Shown in pieces: positions 14,517 to 21,320 of a DNA stretch of 21,414 nt (position 1 is the first letter of the stretch; the number at the start of each line of letters is the position of its first letter). Source of the stretch: Candidatus Rifleibacteriota bacterium (GTDB lineage: Bacteria; UBP17; UBA6191; JACPRK01); the NCBI GenBank assembly GCA_016213865.1, contig JACQZL010000069.1, forward strand, positions 1 to 21,414, written 5' to 3'. The translations under genes were made by a program, and so were the position numbers. The notes below the pieces were generated by a model that was given only the letters and a program-made list of their open reading frames with translations, made no database searches and had not been told where the DNA came from.

Positions 14517-14879
14517 CTACTCGTCCGCTCTAGCGCCGGGTCGAAGTCGGGTTCGGCCCCGTTCGACGGTAACAATGGCGCCCTCTTGCAGGGCTTTCTC
14601 ATACGCCTCAAGGGCTGTCAAGCAATTCCGGCCTTGATCCCGCGAGGCCAAGCCAACCAGCCGGACGATACCGAAGTGCGGGAGGCCCCGGACCACCGCC
14701 ATCTCACCGAAGTCCTTGTCGAGCGTCACCAGAATCCGTCTCTGCGCCCGAGCCCTGGCGAGAATCGCCTCGTCTCCCGGATCTTCCTGCCAGTCGCCGG
14801 CCCACACCACGTCATGACCGGCCGTCCGGAGCCACATGGCTGTGCCGCCCCAGACACAAGTGTCCAGCAAGAGCCTCAC
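14517..14879 (-). CDS. DUF5615 family PIN-like toxin
   Basis: The protein has 120 residues: RLLLDTCVWGG (D6), GHDVVWAGDW, DPGDEAIL (D36, E37), RILVTLDKDFGE (D54, D56) and a GAIVTVE end strand. The spaced acidic residues match PIN-like RNase folds as known for DUF5615, usually the toxin beside DUF433. The GTG start at 14879 overlaps the DUF433 stop by four bases (GTGA), which decides it over an upstream start that would add an Arg-rich tail. The target is unknown, probably RNA. The gene is intact and looks functional. Confidence 0.88.
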   Translation of the reverse strand: MRLLLDTCVWGGTAMWLRTAGHDVVWAGDWQEDPGDEAILARARAQRRILVTLDKDFGEMAVVRGLPHFGIVRLVGLASRDQGRNCLTALEAYEKALQEGAIVTVERGRTRLRPGARADE

Positions 14880-15127
14880 GCTCGATTTCCCGCGAGTTCG
14901 GGTTCCACCCGTTCGTGCCCGACCACTCGACACGCGTAGGTCAGGCAAGCCAAGACGTCCTCCCTCTCCAACCAGGGATACCCCTCCAGGATCGTCTCGA
15001 TGCTATCGCCGGCCGCAAGCATCCCCAGGACATGCTCCACGGCAAGTCGGTGTCCACGGATGATGGGCTTCCCGCCAAAGATGGCCGGATTCACCGTGAT
15101 CCGCTGTAGCAGGGTCTTCTCGTCCAT
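14876..15127 (-). CDS. DUF433 family antitoxin
   Basis: The protein has 83 residues: MDEKTLLQRITVNPAIFGGKPIIRGHRLAVEHVL, then GDSIETILEGYPWLEREDVLACLTYA. The NPAIFGGKPIIRGHR block and the helix-turn-helix-like end are diagnostic of DUF433, a small DNA-binding antitoxin paired with DUF5615. ATG 15127 follows GAGAGCGAG; a GTG five codons upstream (15142) is less likely. It is first in a two-gene operon and overlaps the toxin. Such antitoxins usually repress their own promoter, and three inverted repeats lie just upstream (15175-15255). Confidence 0.88.
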   Translation of the reverse strand: MDEKTLLQRITVNPAIFGGKPIIRGHRLAVEHVLGMLAAGDSIETILEGYPWLEREDVLACLTYACRVVGHERVEPELAGNRA

Positions 15128-15174
15128 TCGACTCGCTCTCACCGTGCGCAGGCTAGATCCTTCAGTTCACCGCA

Positions 15175-15255
15175 CGAGGTCTTTTCACCTCGCCTCTGGA
15201 GGCTAGCAGCATTCAGCTCGTTCCAGAGGGCAGTATACCTGGAACCGGAGGTTCC
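15175..15255 (-). promoter_or_regulatory. Stacked inverted repeats and candidate -10 upstream of the DUF433/DUF5615 operon
   Basis: Three perfect inverted repeats: CGAGGT-CTTTTC-ACCTCG (15175-15192); CCTCTGGA ... TCCAGAGG (15193-15200 and 15222-15229); GGAACC-GGA-GGTTCC (15241-15255). On the minus strand TATACT (15237-15232) is a plausible -10, flanked by the second and third repeats; no good -35 is seen. The arrangement suggests an autoregulated antitoxin promoter (inference). Confidence 0.5.
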
Positions 15256-15285
15256 TCGCCAGTTCGATTCGGTCGGTTCCCTTTG

Positions 15286-15315
15286 TTGACAGGCCCTGAC
15301 GCCGCAGCCTATATT
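15286..15315 (+). promoter_or_regulatory. Near-consensus sigma-70-type promoter
   Basis: TTGACA (15286-15291), an 18-nt spacer and TATATT (15310-15315). Eleven of twelve consensus bases match. It would start transcription about 60 nt before the TTG start at 15381. Confidence 0.7.
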
Positions 15316-15380
15316 GGTGTTGCCGCGTCGAGACCCGCGCCCGGGTCGTTCGGGGCTGGCGTTACGCCCGAGGAGTTCAG

Positions 15381-16364
15381 TTGCCGGACCTGCTGGTCAT
15401 CGAGGACAAAGAAGTCTGCCCCCGCTGCGGGGACGTGGTCACGGACGGCAGCAACAACTGCTTCAAGTGCTCGCTCGAGGCCGCGAAGTCCGGCATGACC
15501 AGCACGGTCTTCACGCTCCTCGACTTCTCGCTGGCTTTCATGCTCAAGGTCGTCGGCCTCACCGTCGTCGCCTACCCGCTGATGCTGCTGGCCCTCTACT
15601 CGTCGTACTCGACCCTGCAGCACCTCTCCAGCTTCCGCCGGGTCACGGGCGGCTCGGGCTCGGATACGCGCGAGGATGTCGGCCTGGTCCGCATCATGAC
15701 GTACCTGGCGCCGGTCTTCTTCACCTTCTCCATCCTGACCGGCTACCCGGGCACCTTCTTCGTCAGCCTGGTCATGAGCTCCATCTCGCTGGCCTTCTTC
15801 TACAACTTGCAGAAGGGCCAGCACGACCGGCACCTGGCGTTGCCCCGCTCGCAGGTCGAGATGCTGCAGCAGGACATCCTTCGCACCATCGCCGGCTCCG
15901 AACGCAGCGCCAAGGGCCTGCTCACCTCCAGCCTGACGCCAAAGATCGAGAACCTCAACCAGACGCTCACCAACCTCAAGTCCAAGAAGAACCAGCTCGA
16001 CTCGGTCTACCAGGGCTACAACGTCAAGGAGATCAAGACCGAGATCGAGCGTCTCAAGCGCGAGATGGCCACCGAGCCCGACGAACGGATCAAGCGCGCT
16101 CTCACCAAGAGCCTGCAGATCTCCGAGGCGATGCTCGAGAACTACTCCAAGATGGAGCGCATGCGCAGGCTCTACGACGTCCAGATGGACATCATCGTCA
16201 AGAACTACAAGAACCTGCGCATGAAGATCGCCACCCTCAACCTCTCCGATGACGTCGGACGCGGCGTCGAGAAGGACATCGAGAAGCTCGAGACCGAGGT
16301 CAAGGTCATCGAGGACAGCTTCCTGGACGTCAGCGAGATCCTGCAGAGCCTGCCGGAGCGGTGA
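15381..16364 (+). CDS. Zinc-ribbon, polytopic membrane, coiled-coil protein of unknown function
   Basis: The protein has 327 residues from TTG 15381, with GAGGAG 5-6 nt upstream. The N-terminus has a zinc ribbon: C13xxC16G ... C27xxC30. Residues about 39-79 and 100-143 are hydrophobic and can form four membrane helices in two hairpins. From about 150 to the end the chain is charged and helical with heptad-like Leu/Ile spacing (for example ENLNQTLTNLKSKKNQLDSV and EIKTEIERLKREM), a long cytoplasmic coiled coil. I recognise no family. The layout would suit a membrane-anchored scaffold. A strong promoter upstream suggests it is transcribed on its own. No linked partner is evident; the next gene is on the other strand. 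Confidence 0.8.
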   Translation: MPDLLVIEDKEVCPRCGDVVTDGSNNCFKCSLEAAKSGMTSTVFTLLDFSLAFMLKVVGLTVVAYPLMLLALYSSYSTLQHLSSFRRVTGGSGSDTREDVGLVRIMTYLAPVFFTFSILTGYPGTFFVSLVMSSISLAFFYNLQKGQHDRHLALPRSQVEMLQQDILRTIAGSERSAKGLLTSSLTPKIENLNQTLTNLKSKKNQLDSVYQGYNVKEIKTEIERLKREMATEPDERIKRALTKSLQISEAMLENYSKMERMRRLYDVQMDIIVKNYKNLRMKIATLNLSDDVGRGVEKDIEKLETEVKVIEDSFLDVSEILQSLPER

Positions 16365-16388
16365 GGCGGGGTGGCGGGGTGGCGGGGG
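16365..16388. repeat. Octamer array GGCGGGGT
   Basis: Three 8-bp units (GGCGGGGT, GGCGGGGT, GGCGGGGG) start directly after the stop codon; a degenerate GGTTGGGT-like tail follows. Confidence 0.75.
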
Positions 16389-16444
16389 GGTTGGGTGGTC
16401 GGGTTGGGTGCCCGCGGCTGACTGGCTGCGGGACTGCCCGAGAC

Positions 16445-16475
16445 ATTTTCGATTTTCGATTTCTGGTTTTCGATT
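16445..16475. repeat. Heptamer array ATTTTCG
   Basis: 7-bp units ATTTTCG, ATTTTCG, ATTTCTG, GTTTTCG, then ATT. Its AT-rich composition stands out from the surroundings. Confidence 0.8.
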
Positions 16476-16500
16476 GCCCACGTGCTGCCACGGGCGCCCC

Positions 16501-16528
16501 AAATCGCAAATCGCAAATCTGAAATCGC
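16501..16528. repeat. Heptamer array AAATCGC
   Basis: 7-bp units AAATCGC, AAATCGC, AAATCTG, AAATCGC. Like the neighbouring array it has a variant third unit with CTG. A shorter relative lies at 19189-19210. Confidence 0.8.
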
Positions 16529-16577
16529 AGATCCCCGGGGCCAGCCTGCACCGGCGCGGGGCACGGCCTTGATCTCC

Positions 16578-16593
16578 GAGGACCGAGGACCGA
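16578..16593. repeat. Heptamer repeat GAGGACC, two units
   Basis: GAGGACC twice, then GA; directly followed by the CTGACTA array. The whole gap 16365-16638 is made of such arrays, with no gene. Confidence 0.55.
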
Positions 16594-16595
16594 TC

Positions 16596-16627
16596 ACTGG
16601 CTACTGACTACTGACTACTGACTACTG
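16596..16627 (-). repeat. Heptamer array CTGACTA (CAGTAGT family)
   Basis: CTGGCTA then three CTGACTA units and CTG. It ends 11 bp from the stop of the minus-strand radical SAM gene. Inverted relatives are at 19073-19110 (upstream of the same gene); another copy is at 21394-21414. Confidence 0.85.
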
Positions 16628-16638
16628 CTCGCTGCCCT

Positions 16639-19035
16639 TCACGCCAGCCGCAACGCTCTCAACAGTCGCGGCAGCCCGCTGCGCTTGAACTCTTCCAGGT
16701 CCTTGCGGCCGTCCCAGAGAATGCGATAGGCCTCTCCGGCCGTGACGCGCATGCCGCCGAGGACCTTCTTGCGCTTTTGAAGCGTATCGCCTCGGGTCCG
16801 CCACGCTTCCAGCAGGCCTCGCGCAAAGGAGGGCCCTCGCCAGGTCCAGAGCGTGTGGTAGACGAGCATGAAGGCCAGGTAGCCCGAGATCCGCACGGCG
16901 TGGGCCTTCAACACCTCGCGCGGGAAGCTCTTGAGCATCAGCGTCAGGGTGTTGCGCGCCAGACGCCGGACGACCTGCGAGCTGCGCCGGCCGCCGGAAG
17001 TGGCGCCGCCCTTGTGGAAGGCGACAGCCCCGGGGACGTAGAGACAGCGGTAGCCCCAGAGGTTGGCGCGGAGCGAAAGGTCGACGTCCTCGAGGTAGCT
17101 CTCGAAATCCTCGTCGAAGAGCCCCAGGTCCTCGAGCATCCGGTGCCGATAGAGCGCGGCGCACGCGCTGGCGCCGAAACGGAAGCCCTTCTCGTTGAAG
17201 CGAGGGCCGTCCTCTTCGCCGCTGCCCCGGCTGAAGGCGTAGCCGCAGGGGGTCACGCTGTCTCCGGCGCTGTCCAGGATGCGGCGGTCGTCCGCGCGCA
17301 GGATGCGGCTGGCGGCGAATCCCGCGACAGGCGTCTTCTCGAGCGCGGTGACGAGCTCTCCCAGCCAGTTGGGCTGCACGGTGGCATCGTCGTTGAGCAG
17401 GGCGACGTACTCCCCGCGGCAGGCCCGGATGCCGGCGTTGACCGCCGCGGCGAACCCGGGCTTTTCCGGGGTCTCGAGCCAGCGGCAGAACGGATACTGC
17501 TCGGCGAGGGGACCGGCGGGCTCGCGCGTGATCACGAGGACCTCGATGGGCCGGTGGTCCTGCACGGCGAGCGACGCGAGGCACTCGCCCAGCATCTCGC
17601 GGCCCTGCACGTGCGGTACGACGACCGACACGCCGCGCCGCTCGGTCTGGACGGCCGGTCCCTGGAAGCCCCGCTTGACCGTGTGGTCCAGCCACGAGCG
17701 GTGCACGTCGGCGATGATCTCCTCCAGGTCTTTCGAAGAGAGCTCGTCGGTCGAGACCTCGGTCGTGCGGTAGCCGTCGAAGCGGCCGTAGTTCTCGCTC
17801 TCGAGGTGCCCCGAGGCTTTCAGTTCTTCGTAGTAACGGCTGCCGACGAAGGGGGTGGCGATGCTGAACTGGGCCGAGTGCGGGTTGAGCTGCAGGGCCA
17901 GCTCCTTGGTGCGGCGGGCCGAGTCGCGGTTCTCGCCCGGGAGGCCGAAGCAGAAGGTCAGGTGCATGCGGATGCCCAGCTCGGTGGTGATGCGGGCGTT
18001 CTCGATCGCCTTGGCGACCGAGAGGCCCTTGCCGCAATGGCTGACGATGCTCTGCTCGGACGATTCGATGCCGTACTTCACCGCGACGAGGCCGGCTCGC
18101 TTGAGGTTCTCGAGGAGCTCGCGGTCCATCAGGTCGGCGCGGCACATGGCTGCCCACGGGACCTTCAGGCGGCGGCGCTGCAGCTCGGCCGCCAGCTCCA
18201 GCATGCGCGTGCGGCCGATGTTGAAGGTGTCGTCGTCGAAGTAGATGGACTGGAAGCCCCAGTCGCGCACGAGGTGTTCCATCTCGTCGACGATGGCCCG
18301 GGCCGAGCGTGGCCGGTACTTGTTGTTGCCGTACATCATCTGCGGCCAGACGCAGAAGTTGCACTTGTAGGGACAGTTGCGTGAGCCCCACATCTGGACC
18401 GACGGCTGCGGGATGTCCCCGGGCTCGTCGTGGTAGCGGTCCATCGGGAAGAGGTGGCGGGCCGGCCACGGATAGTCGTCGGCGTCGGCCAGGCCTTCGC
18501 GGCGGCCGGTCTCGACGATCCGGCCGTCCGGGGCCCGGCAGACCAGCCCGCGGATCTGGGTGAAGTCGCGGCTTCCGTCGGCCATCTGCCTCGCCAACTC
18601 GACCAGCGTGGTCTCGTACTCGCCGACGAAGCTCACGTCGACCGCCGGGGTCTGCTCGAGGAACTCGGCCCGGAACATCGGGGCGTGCATGCCCGCCACG
18701 CCGTAGACGGCCTCGGGAAGGACCTCGCGCATGCGCGCGACGATGCCCAGGTCTTCGGCCAGGGAAGGCGTGGACGCTTCGCTGAAGACCAGCTCGGGAC
18801 CGAACTCCCGGGCCCTTCGCACGTATTCGTCCTGCTCGATCCCCTCGGCGACGCCATCGCAGACGTGGACGGTGTGGCCCGCGTCGGTCAGCATCGTGGC
18901 CGCGTAGGCCATGTAGAACGGGAACGGCATGTACGTGCCGGCCTTGTCCTCGAAGTGCGGCCAGCGCGAGCCGGCTCGGACGAAGTAGAGGTTTTTTTCG
19001 CGGTACCAGGGTGGATTTCCGAGAAAGATCTTCAT
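16639..19035 (-). CDS. B12-binding-like radical SAM protein fused to a family 2 glycosyltransferase
   Basis: The protein has 798 residues. Residues 1-200 resemble the B12-binding N-terminus of class B radical SAM enzymes (MKIFLGNPPW, FVGEYETTLVELA). The radical SAM core follows: C221-P-Y-K-C225-N-F-C228, IYFDDDTFN, YGIESSEQSI and FGLPGE, to about 440. From G468 a GT2 domain begins: GVSVVVPHVQG, KPGFAAAVNAGI, LLNDDA (NDD 548-550, the metal/sugar-nucleotide motif), FGASACAALYRHRMLEDLGLFDEDF and EDVDLSLRANLWGY. A hydrophobic stretch near 720-740 may contact the membrane. GT2 uses a nucleotide sugar; the radical SAM half may modify the acceptor or sugar. The fusion implies one shared pathway. ATG 19035 has no Shine-Dalgarno, but MKIFLGNPPW is the usual start. 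Inverted heptamer arrays flank the gene. Confidence 0.9.
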   Translation of the reverse strand: MKIFLGNPPWYREKNLYFVRAGSRWPHFEDKAGTYMPFPFYMAYAATMLTDAGHTVHVCDGVAEGIEQDEYVRRAREFGPELVFSEASTPSLAEDLGIVARMREVLPEAVYGVAGMHAPMFRAEFLEQTPAVDVSFVGEYETTLVELARQMADGSRDFTQIRGLVCRAPDGRIVETGRREGLADADDYPWPARHLFPMDRYHDEPGDIPQPSVQMWGSRNCPYKCNFCVWPQMMYGNNKYRPRSARAIVDEMEHLVRDWGFQSIYFDDDTFNIGRTRMLELAAELQRRRLKVPWAAMCRADLMDRELLENLKRAGLVAVKYGIESSEQSIVSHCGKGLSVAKAIENARITTELGIRMHLTFCFGLPGENRDSARRTKELALQLNPHSAQFSIATPFVGSRYYEELKASGHLESENYGRFDGYRTTEVSTDELSSKDLEEIIADVHRSWLDHTVKRGFQGPAVQTERRGVSVVVPHVQGREMLGECLASLAVQDHRPIEVLVITREPAGPLAEQYPFCRWLETPEKPGFAAAVNAGIRACRGEYVALLNDDATVQPNWLGELVTALEKTPVAGFAASRILRADDRRILDSAGDSVTPCGYAFSRGSGEEDGPRFNEKGFRFGASACAALYRHRMLEDLGLFDEDFESYLEDVDLSLRANLWGYRCLYVPGAVAFHKGGATSGGRRSSQVVRRLARNTLTLMLKSFPREVLKAHAVRISGYLAFMLVYHTLWTWRGPSFARGLLEAWRTRGDTLQKRKKVLGGMRVTAGEAYRILWDGRKDLEEFKRSGLPRLLRALRLA

Positions 19036-19072
19036 GCAGGTAAGTCAGAGCGGGCTTCGCCCGTAGCCCAAG

Positions 19073-19110
19073 TAGCCAGTAGTCAGTAGTCAGTGGCCAG
19101 TAGCCAGTAG
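19073..19110 (+). repeat. Heptamer array CAGTAGT/CAGTAGC family
   Basis: Units CAGTAGT, CAGTAGT, CAGTGGC, CAGTAGC, CAGTAG after TAGC. It is the inverted partner of 16596-16627, 37 bp upstream of the radical SAM-glycosyltransferase start. Confidence 0.85.
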
Positions 19111-19188
19111 AACGCCAACCTTGCGGTGATGAGAGAAACTCCAGCTCGACCCAGTCAAAACGGCGGACTGGGCGACGACGTGGCGACT

Positions 19189-19210
19189 CGATTTGAAATC
19201 TCCGATTTCC
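19189..19210. repeat. Short relative of the AAATCGC/ATTTTCG arrays
   Basis: CGATTTGAAATCTCCGATTTCC: three AAATC/GATTT elements, partly palindromic, similar in words to 16445-16528. Confidence 0.5.
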
Positions 19211-19343
19211 ACTCTTCTGTCCTCTGCCTTTCAGTTGGCCTGTTATCCGGGACTGAGAGACAGAAGACACAGGAGTGCAGACCTGAAAATCGAGGGCTTG
19301 TCCACAGGGGAGGATCGCTGTCTTCGAGGAGCCACGTGGGTGG

Positions 19344-20162
19344 TCACTCAGTATGCGGCCACGGGACCAGCCGGCGCCAGGTGTTGAGGACACCCAGCCC
19401 CAACTTTACCAGGAGATGGGCCGTTCGGCTGCGCCGCTTGCGAAAGAACGTGAGCAGAGCGGATTGCACGCGCGCGCGGCGGGCGTCGTCCCAGACATCG
19501 TTTCCGCGGTGGTACACGGCGATTTCGGGAGCATACAGGACCGAGAACCCGGCTGCCTGGACGCGATCGCAGAGATCGAGGTCCTCCCCATACAGGAAAT
19601 AGTCGGGATCGAAGCCGCCCAGACGACGGAGCAGGTCGCCGCGAACGAGCATGCAGGCGCCAAGGACCCAGTCGACCGGTCCGGCCGGCGGTTCGAGGGG
19701 CGGCGGGGTTCCGGGCAGATGGCCGAGCGCCAGGCTCAGGGGAGTGGGAAACCGTCCCCATGCAGGGGGACCGCCTCCATGCAAGCGAGGGCTGAGGATG
19801 CCCACGCCCGACTCGGACTCGAGTCGTTCGAGCATCCGGCCGAGGGTGGCCGGAGCCAGAATGGTGTCGGGGTTGAGGAAGAGGATGTGCCGCCCGCTGG
19901 CGACTTGCAGGGCCTGATTGCAGGCACGGGCGAATCCGACGTTGGTCGGGCTGTGGAGCAGCTTCACGTCGGGATGGGCCTCGCGGACCCATGCAGCGGT
20001 GCCATCGGTCGAGGCGTTGTCGACCAAGAGGATCTCCCGACTCGAAGACGAGTCTCCGTCCAACGAGGCCAGACAGGGGCCGAGGACACCGCGGCTCTGA
20101 AACCCGACAATAACGACCGAAAGTTGCAAGATGTTTGACACGCCGGCAGACCGTGCTAACAT
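19344..20162 (-). CDS. Family 2 glycosyltransferase (rhamnosyltransferase/WcaA-like)
   Basis: The protein has 272 residues: LSVVIVGF (14-21), LLVDNASTDGT (45-55), NVGFARACNQAL (74-85), LFLNPDT (94-100), GACMLVRGDLLRRLGGFDPDYFLYGEDLDLCDR (168-200). These are the nucleotide-binding, acceptor-side and ED-motif blocks of GT2 enzymes that extend O-antigen or similar glycans at the inner membrane's cytoplasmic face. The Arg-rich end (RKRRSR) and a following hydrophobic helix may hold it at the membrane. ATG 20162 is chosen; ribosome binding is weak, and GTG 20141 or a TTG are options that would remove the overlap with the divergent promoter. It lies upstream of the radical SAM-glycosyltransferase on the same strand, 308 bp away. 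Confidence 0.9.
   Translation of the reverse strand: MLARSAGVSNILQLSVVIVGFQSRGVLGPCLASLDGDSSSSREILLVDNASTDGTAAWVREAHPDVKLLHSPTNVGFARACNQALQVASGRHILFLNPDTILAPATLGRMLERLESESGVGILSPRLHGGGPPAWGRFPTPLSLALGHLPGTPPPLEPPAGPVDWVLGACMLVRGDLLRRLGGFDPDYFLYGEDLDLCDRVQAAGFSVLYAPEIAVYHRGNDVWDDARRARVQSALLTFFRKRRSRTAHLLVKLGLGVLNTWRRLVPWPHTE
20135..20162 (+). promoter_or_regulatory. Extended -10 promoter for the Flp-type pilin
   Basis: TTGACA (20135-20140), a 16-nt spacer and TGC-TAACAT (extended -10, hexamer 20157-20162). It lies within the first codons of the divergent glycosyltransferase if that gene starts at 20162. It gives a leader of about 75 nt. Confidence 0.65.
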
Positions 20163-20210
20163 GTCTTGAGACAAAAACCTAGAAGCTTTTGGGGAGTCGT
20201 TCAGGGAGCC

Positions 20211-20233
20211 GGGGCCCGGAGGCCCCAAGGAGG
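20211..20233 (+). promoter_or_regulatory. Hairpin abutting a perfect Shine-Dalgarno of the Flp-type pilin
   Basis: GGGGCC-CGGA-GGCCCC (20211-20226) is a perfect 6-bp GC stem directly before AAGGAGG (20227-20233), which is 9 nt from ATG 20243. It may protect the message or tune initiation (inference). Confidence 0.6.
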
Positions 20234-20242
20234 ACGGTAGCG

Positions 20243-20545
20243 ATGGCCAGGTATCGCAACAGGAAAGGGCAGGATTTGGTCGAGTACGGCGCCTTGCTGG
20301 TCATTTTCGTGATGTTCGCCATCCTGGCGATCAATGCGATCCGATCCAGCACCGGTGAGATCTACAGCGGTGTGCAGTCCGGTGTCGACCAGGCTCGCCA
20401 GAGGTCCGACGCTGCAGTCGACAGCCGGACCCCGGAGGCAGCCCCCGCCCCGGCGCCGACACCCGCGCCCGCACCGGCAGCACCGGCGCCTGCCGCTCCA
20501 GCTCCGGAGCAGCCGGCACCCGCACCCGCCGGCCAGCCGAAGTAG
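20243..20545 (+). CDS. Flp/Tad-type pilin with Pro/Ala-rich tail
   Basis: The protein has 100 residues. The leader MARYRNRKG9|QDLVEY has Glu-Tyr at mature +5/+6, the Flp signature, followed by GALLVIFVMFAILAINAI. The mature helical part is about 50 residues, normal for Flp. It then carries a tail of about 40 residues of AP/APA repeats ending GQPK, unlike ordinary Flp pilins; it could span the cell wall, be glycosylated, or lie along the fibre. No Tad assembly genes (TadA, RcpA, TadB/C) are in the window. An extended -10 promoter, a perfect Shine-Dalgarno behind a hairpin and a terminator at 20613 suggest one abundant short transcript. AAGGAGG fixes the start at ATG 20243. Confidence 0.88.
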   Translation: MARYRNRKGQDLVEYGALLVIFVMFAILAINAIRSSTGEIYSGVQSGVDQARQRSDAAVDSRTPEAAPAPAPTPAPAPAAPAPAAPAPEQPAPAPAGQPK

Positions 20546-20612
20546 CGACGCAGTCCAGTGCTCCGACGGACCAACGATTCGTTTCGGTTGGTCGACATCG
20601 ATATGAAATCAG

Positions 20613-20648
20613 CCGGGATGGCCTGACGCCAGGCCGTCCCGGTTTCTT
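20613..20648 (+). terminator. Rho-independent terminator of the Flp-type pilin
   Basis: A 13-bp stem (one G-U pair), CCGGGATGGCCTG / CAGGCCGTCCCGG with a short loop (20613-20642), followed by TTTCTT. It lies 67 bp after the pilin stop. Confidence 0.75.
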
Positions 20649-20759
20649 GAAGTTGCGGAGCTGTCTCCAAGAGACGTCGGGTACGCAGGCGCGACAGGCG
20701 ACGCTCGTCTCTTCGCGAGGGCCCACGCCCATCTAGCGGCCGGGTCCCTTTTTCAACGC

Positions 20760-21116
20760 ATGTTCGCTGATTTCGACGACCTTCTCTGGGCCAAGGAGAT
20801 GCCTCACAAGGCCCTGGTCCTGGCGTGTCTCTATCACCTCCCGGGCGCTCTGGTCCTGGCCTTCGGGGCCGTCCTGATCCGGATGGGCATGGACGAGATC
20901 CTGCAGCGCATCCACCGGGGGATGGCCGTGTGGCGTCTCTGGTCGATCCTCTGCATCCTCCTCTGGGTTGCAGCAGTTTGGGGTACGACCTGGACCGACT
21001 CGATTGCGCGCACCATCCTGTGGGACAGGGTCGTCGCGCCGCCCGCGGCCAGCAAGCAGGCGCCTCGCGCGCCAGCCGGACAGGTGACGCCAGCCCGAGC
21101 AACGCGAGGGCAGTAG
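20760..21116 (+). CDS. Small hypothetical membrane protein
   Basis: The protein has 118 residues. Two hydrophobic segments (about 18-41 and 58-76) are separated by a charged MGMDEILQRIHRG loop. The Pro/Ala/Arg-rich tail resembles the end of the pilin before it in composition. No family is recognised. ATG 20760 lacks a Shine-Dalgarno, and no promoter is evident after the pilin terminator. Support is mainly the membrane pattern, coding-like composition and a hairpin starting at its stop codon. It could be an accessory pilin-assembly factor, but nothing shows this. Confidence 0.55.
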   Translation: MFADFDDLLWAKEMPHKALVLACLYHLPGALVLAFGAVLIRMGMDEILQRIHRGMAVWRLWSILCILLWVAAVWGTTWTDSIARTILWDRVVAPPAASKQAPRAPAGQVTPARATRGQ

Positions 21117-21138
21117 GACCGGCGTCCCTGCCGGTCCT
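21115..21138 (+). terminator. Hairpin at the end of the small membrane protein gene
   Basis: AGGACCGGC-GTCCCT-GCCGGTCCT: a perfect 9-bp stem with a 6-nt loop that starts within the stop codon. No T tract follows, so it is a factor-dependent or weak terminator, or an mRNA 3' end structure. Confidence 0.5.
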
Positions 21139-21320
21139 GACCCGCGCCCTTCGATACGCGGCCCAGGGGGCCGCTACTCAGGGTGAACGGAACCCGGGTC
21201 AGCCCTCGGGCGGTAACCGGCCACGTGGCGCGGGCCCACAGCCACCGGCTTCCGGCCGGCTGCCCATCGCCACGGCGCACGTGACCCCGGCACGGCGCTC
21301 CGCGCGTGGGGCGGCCTCAC

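Larger units (their letters stand above)
19036..19343. other. Intergenic region with repeat arrays, no gene seen
   Basis: It holds the CAGTAGT array (19073-19110), a GATTTGAAATC/CGATTTCC element (19189-19210) and an inverted repeat TCTTCTGTC/GACAGAAGA (19213-19221 and 19259-19267). The rest shows no coding frame with a recognisable product and no clear promoter. Confidence 0.6.

Noticed and set aside
16445..16627. Possible CRISPR array
   Set aside because: The units are 7-8 bp, contiguous and differ between arrays. There are no 25-40 bp repeats with unique spacers and no cas genes.
16777..18384. 535-codon frame antisense to the radical SAM-glycosyltransferase gene
   Set aside because: Shadow frame; no motif and no start signal, and the minus strand carries complete motifs.
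19213..19267. TCTTCTGTC/GACAGAAGA inverted repeat as terminator
   Set aside because: The loop is 37 nt and no T tract follows; it is 77 bp from any stop codon.
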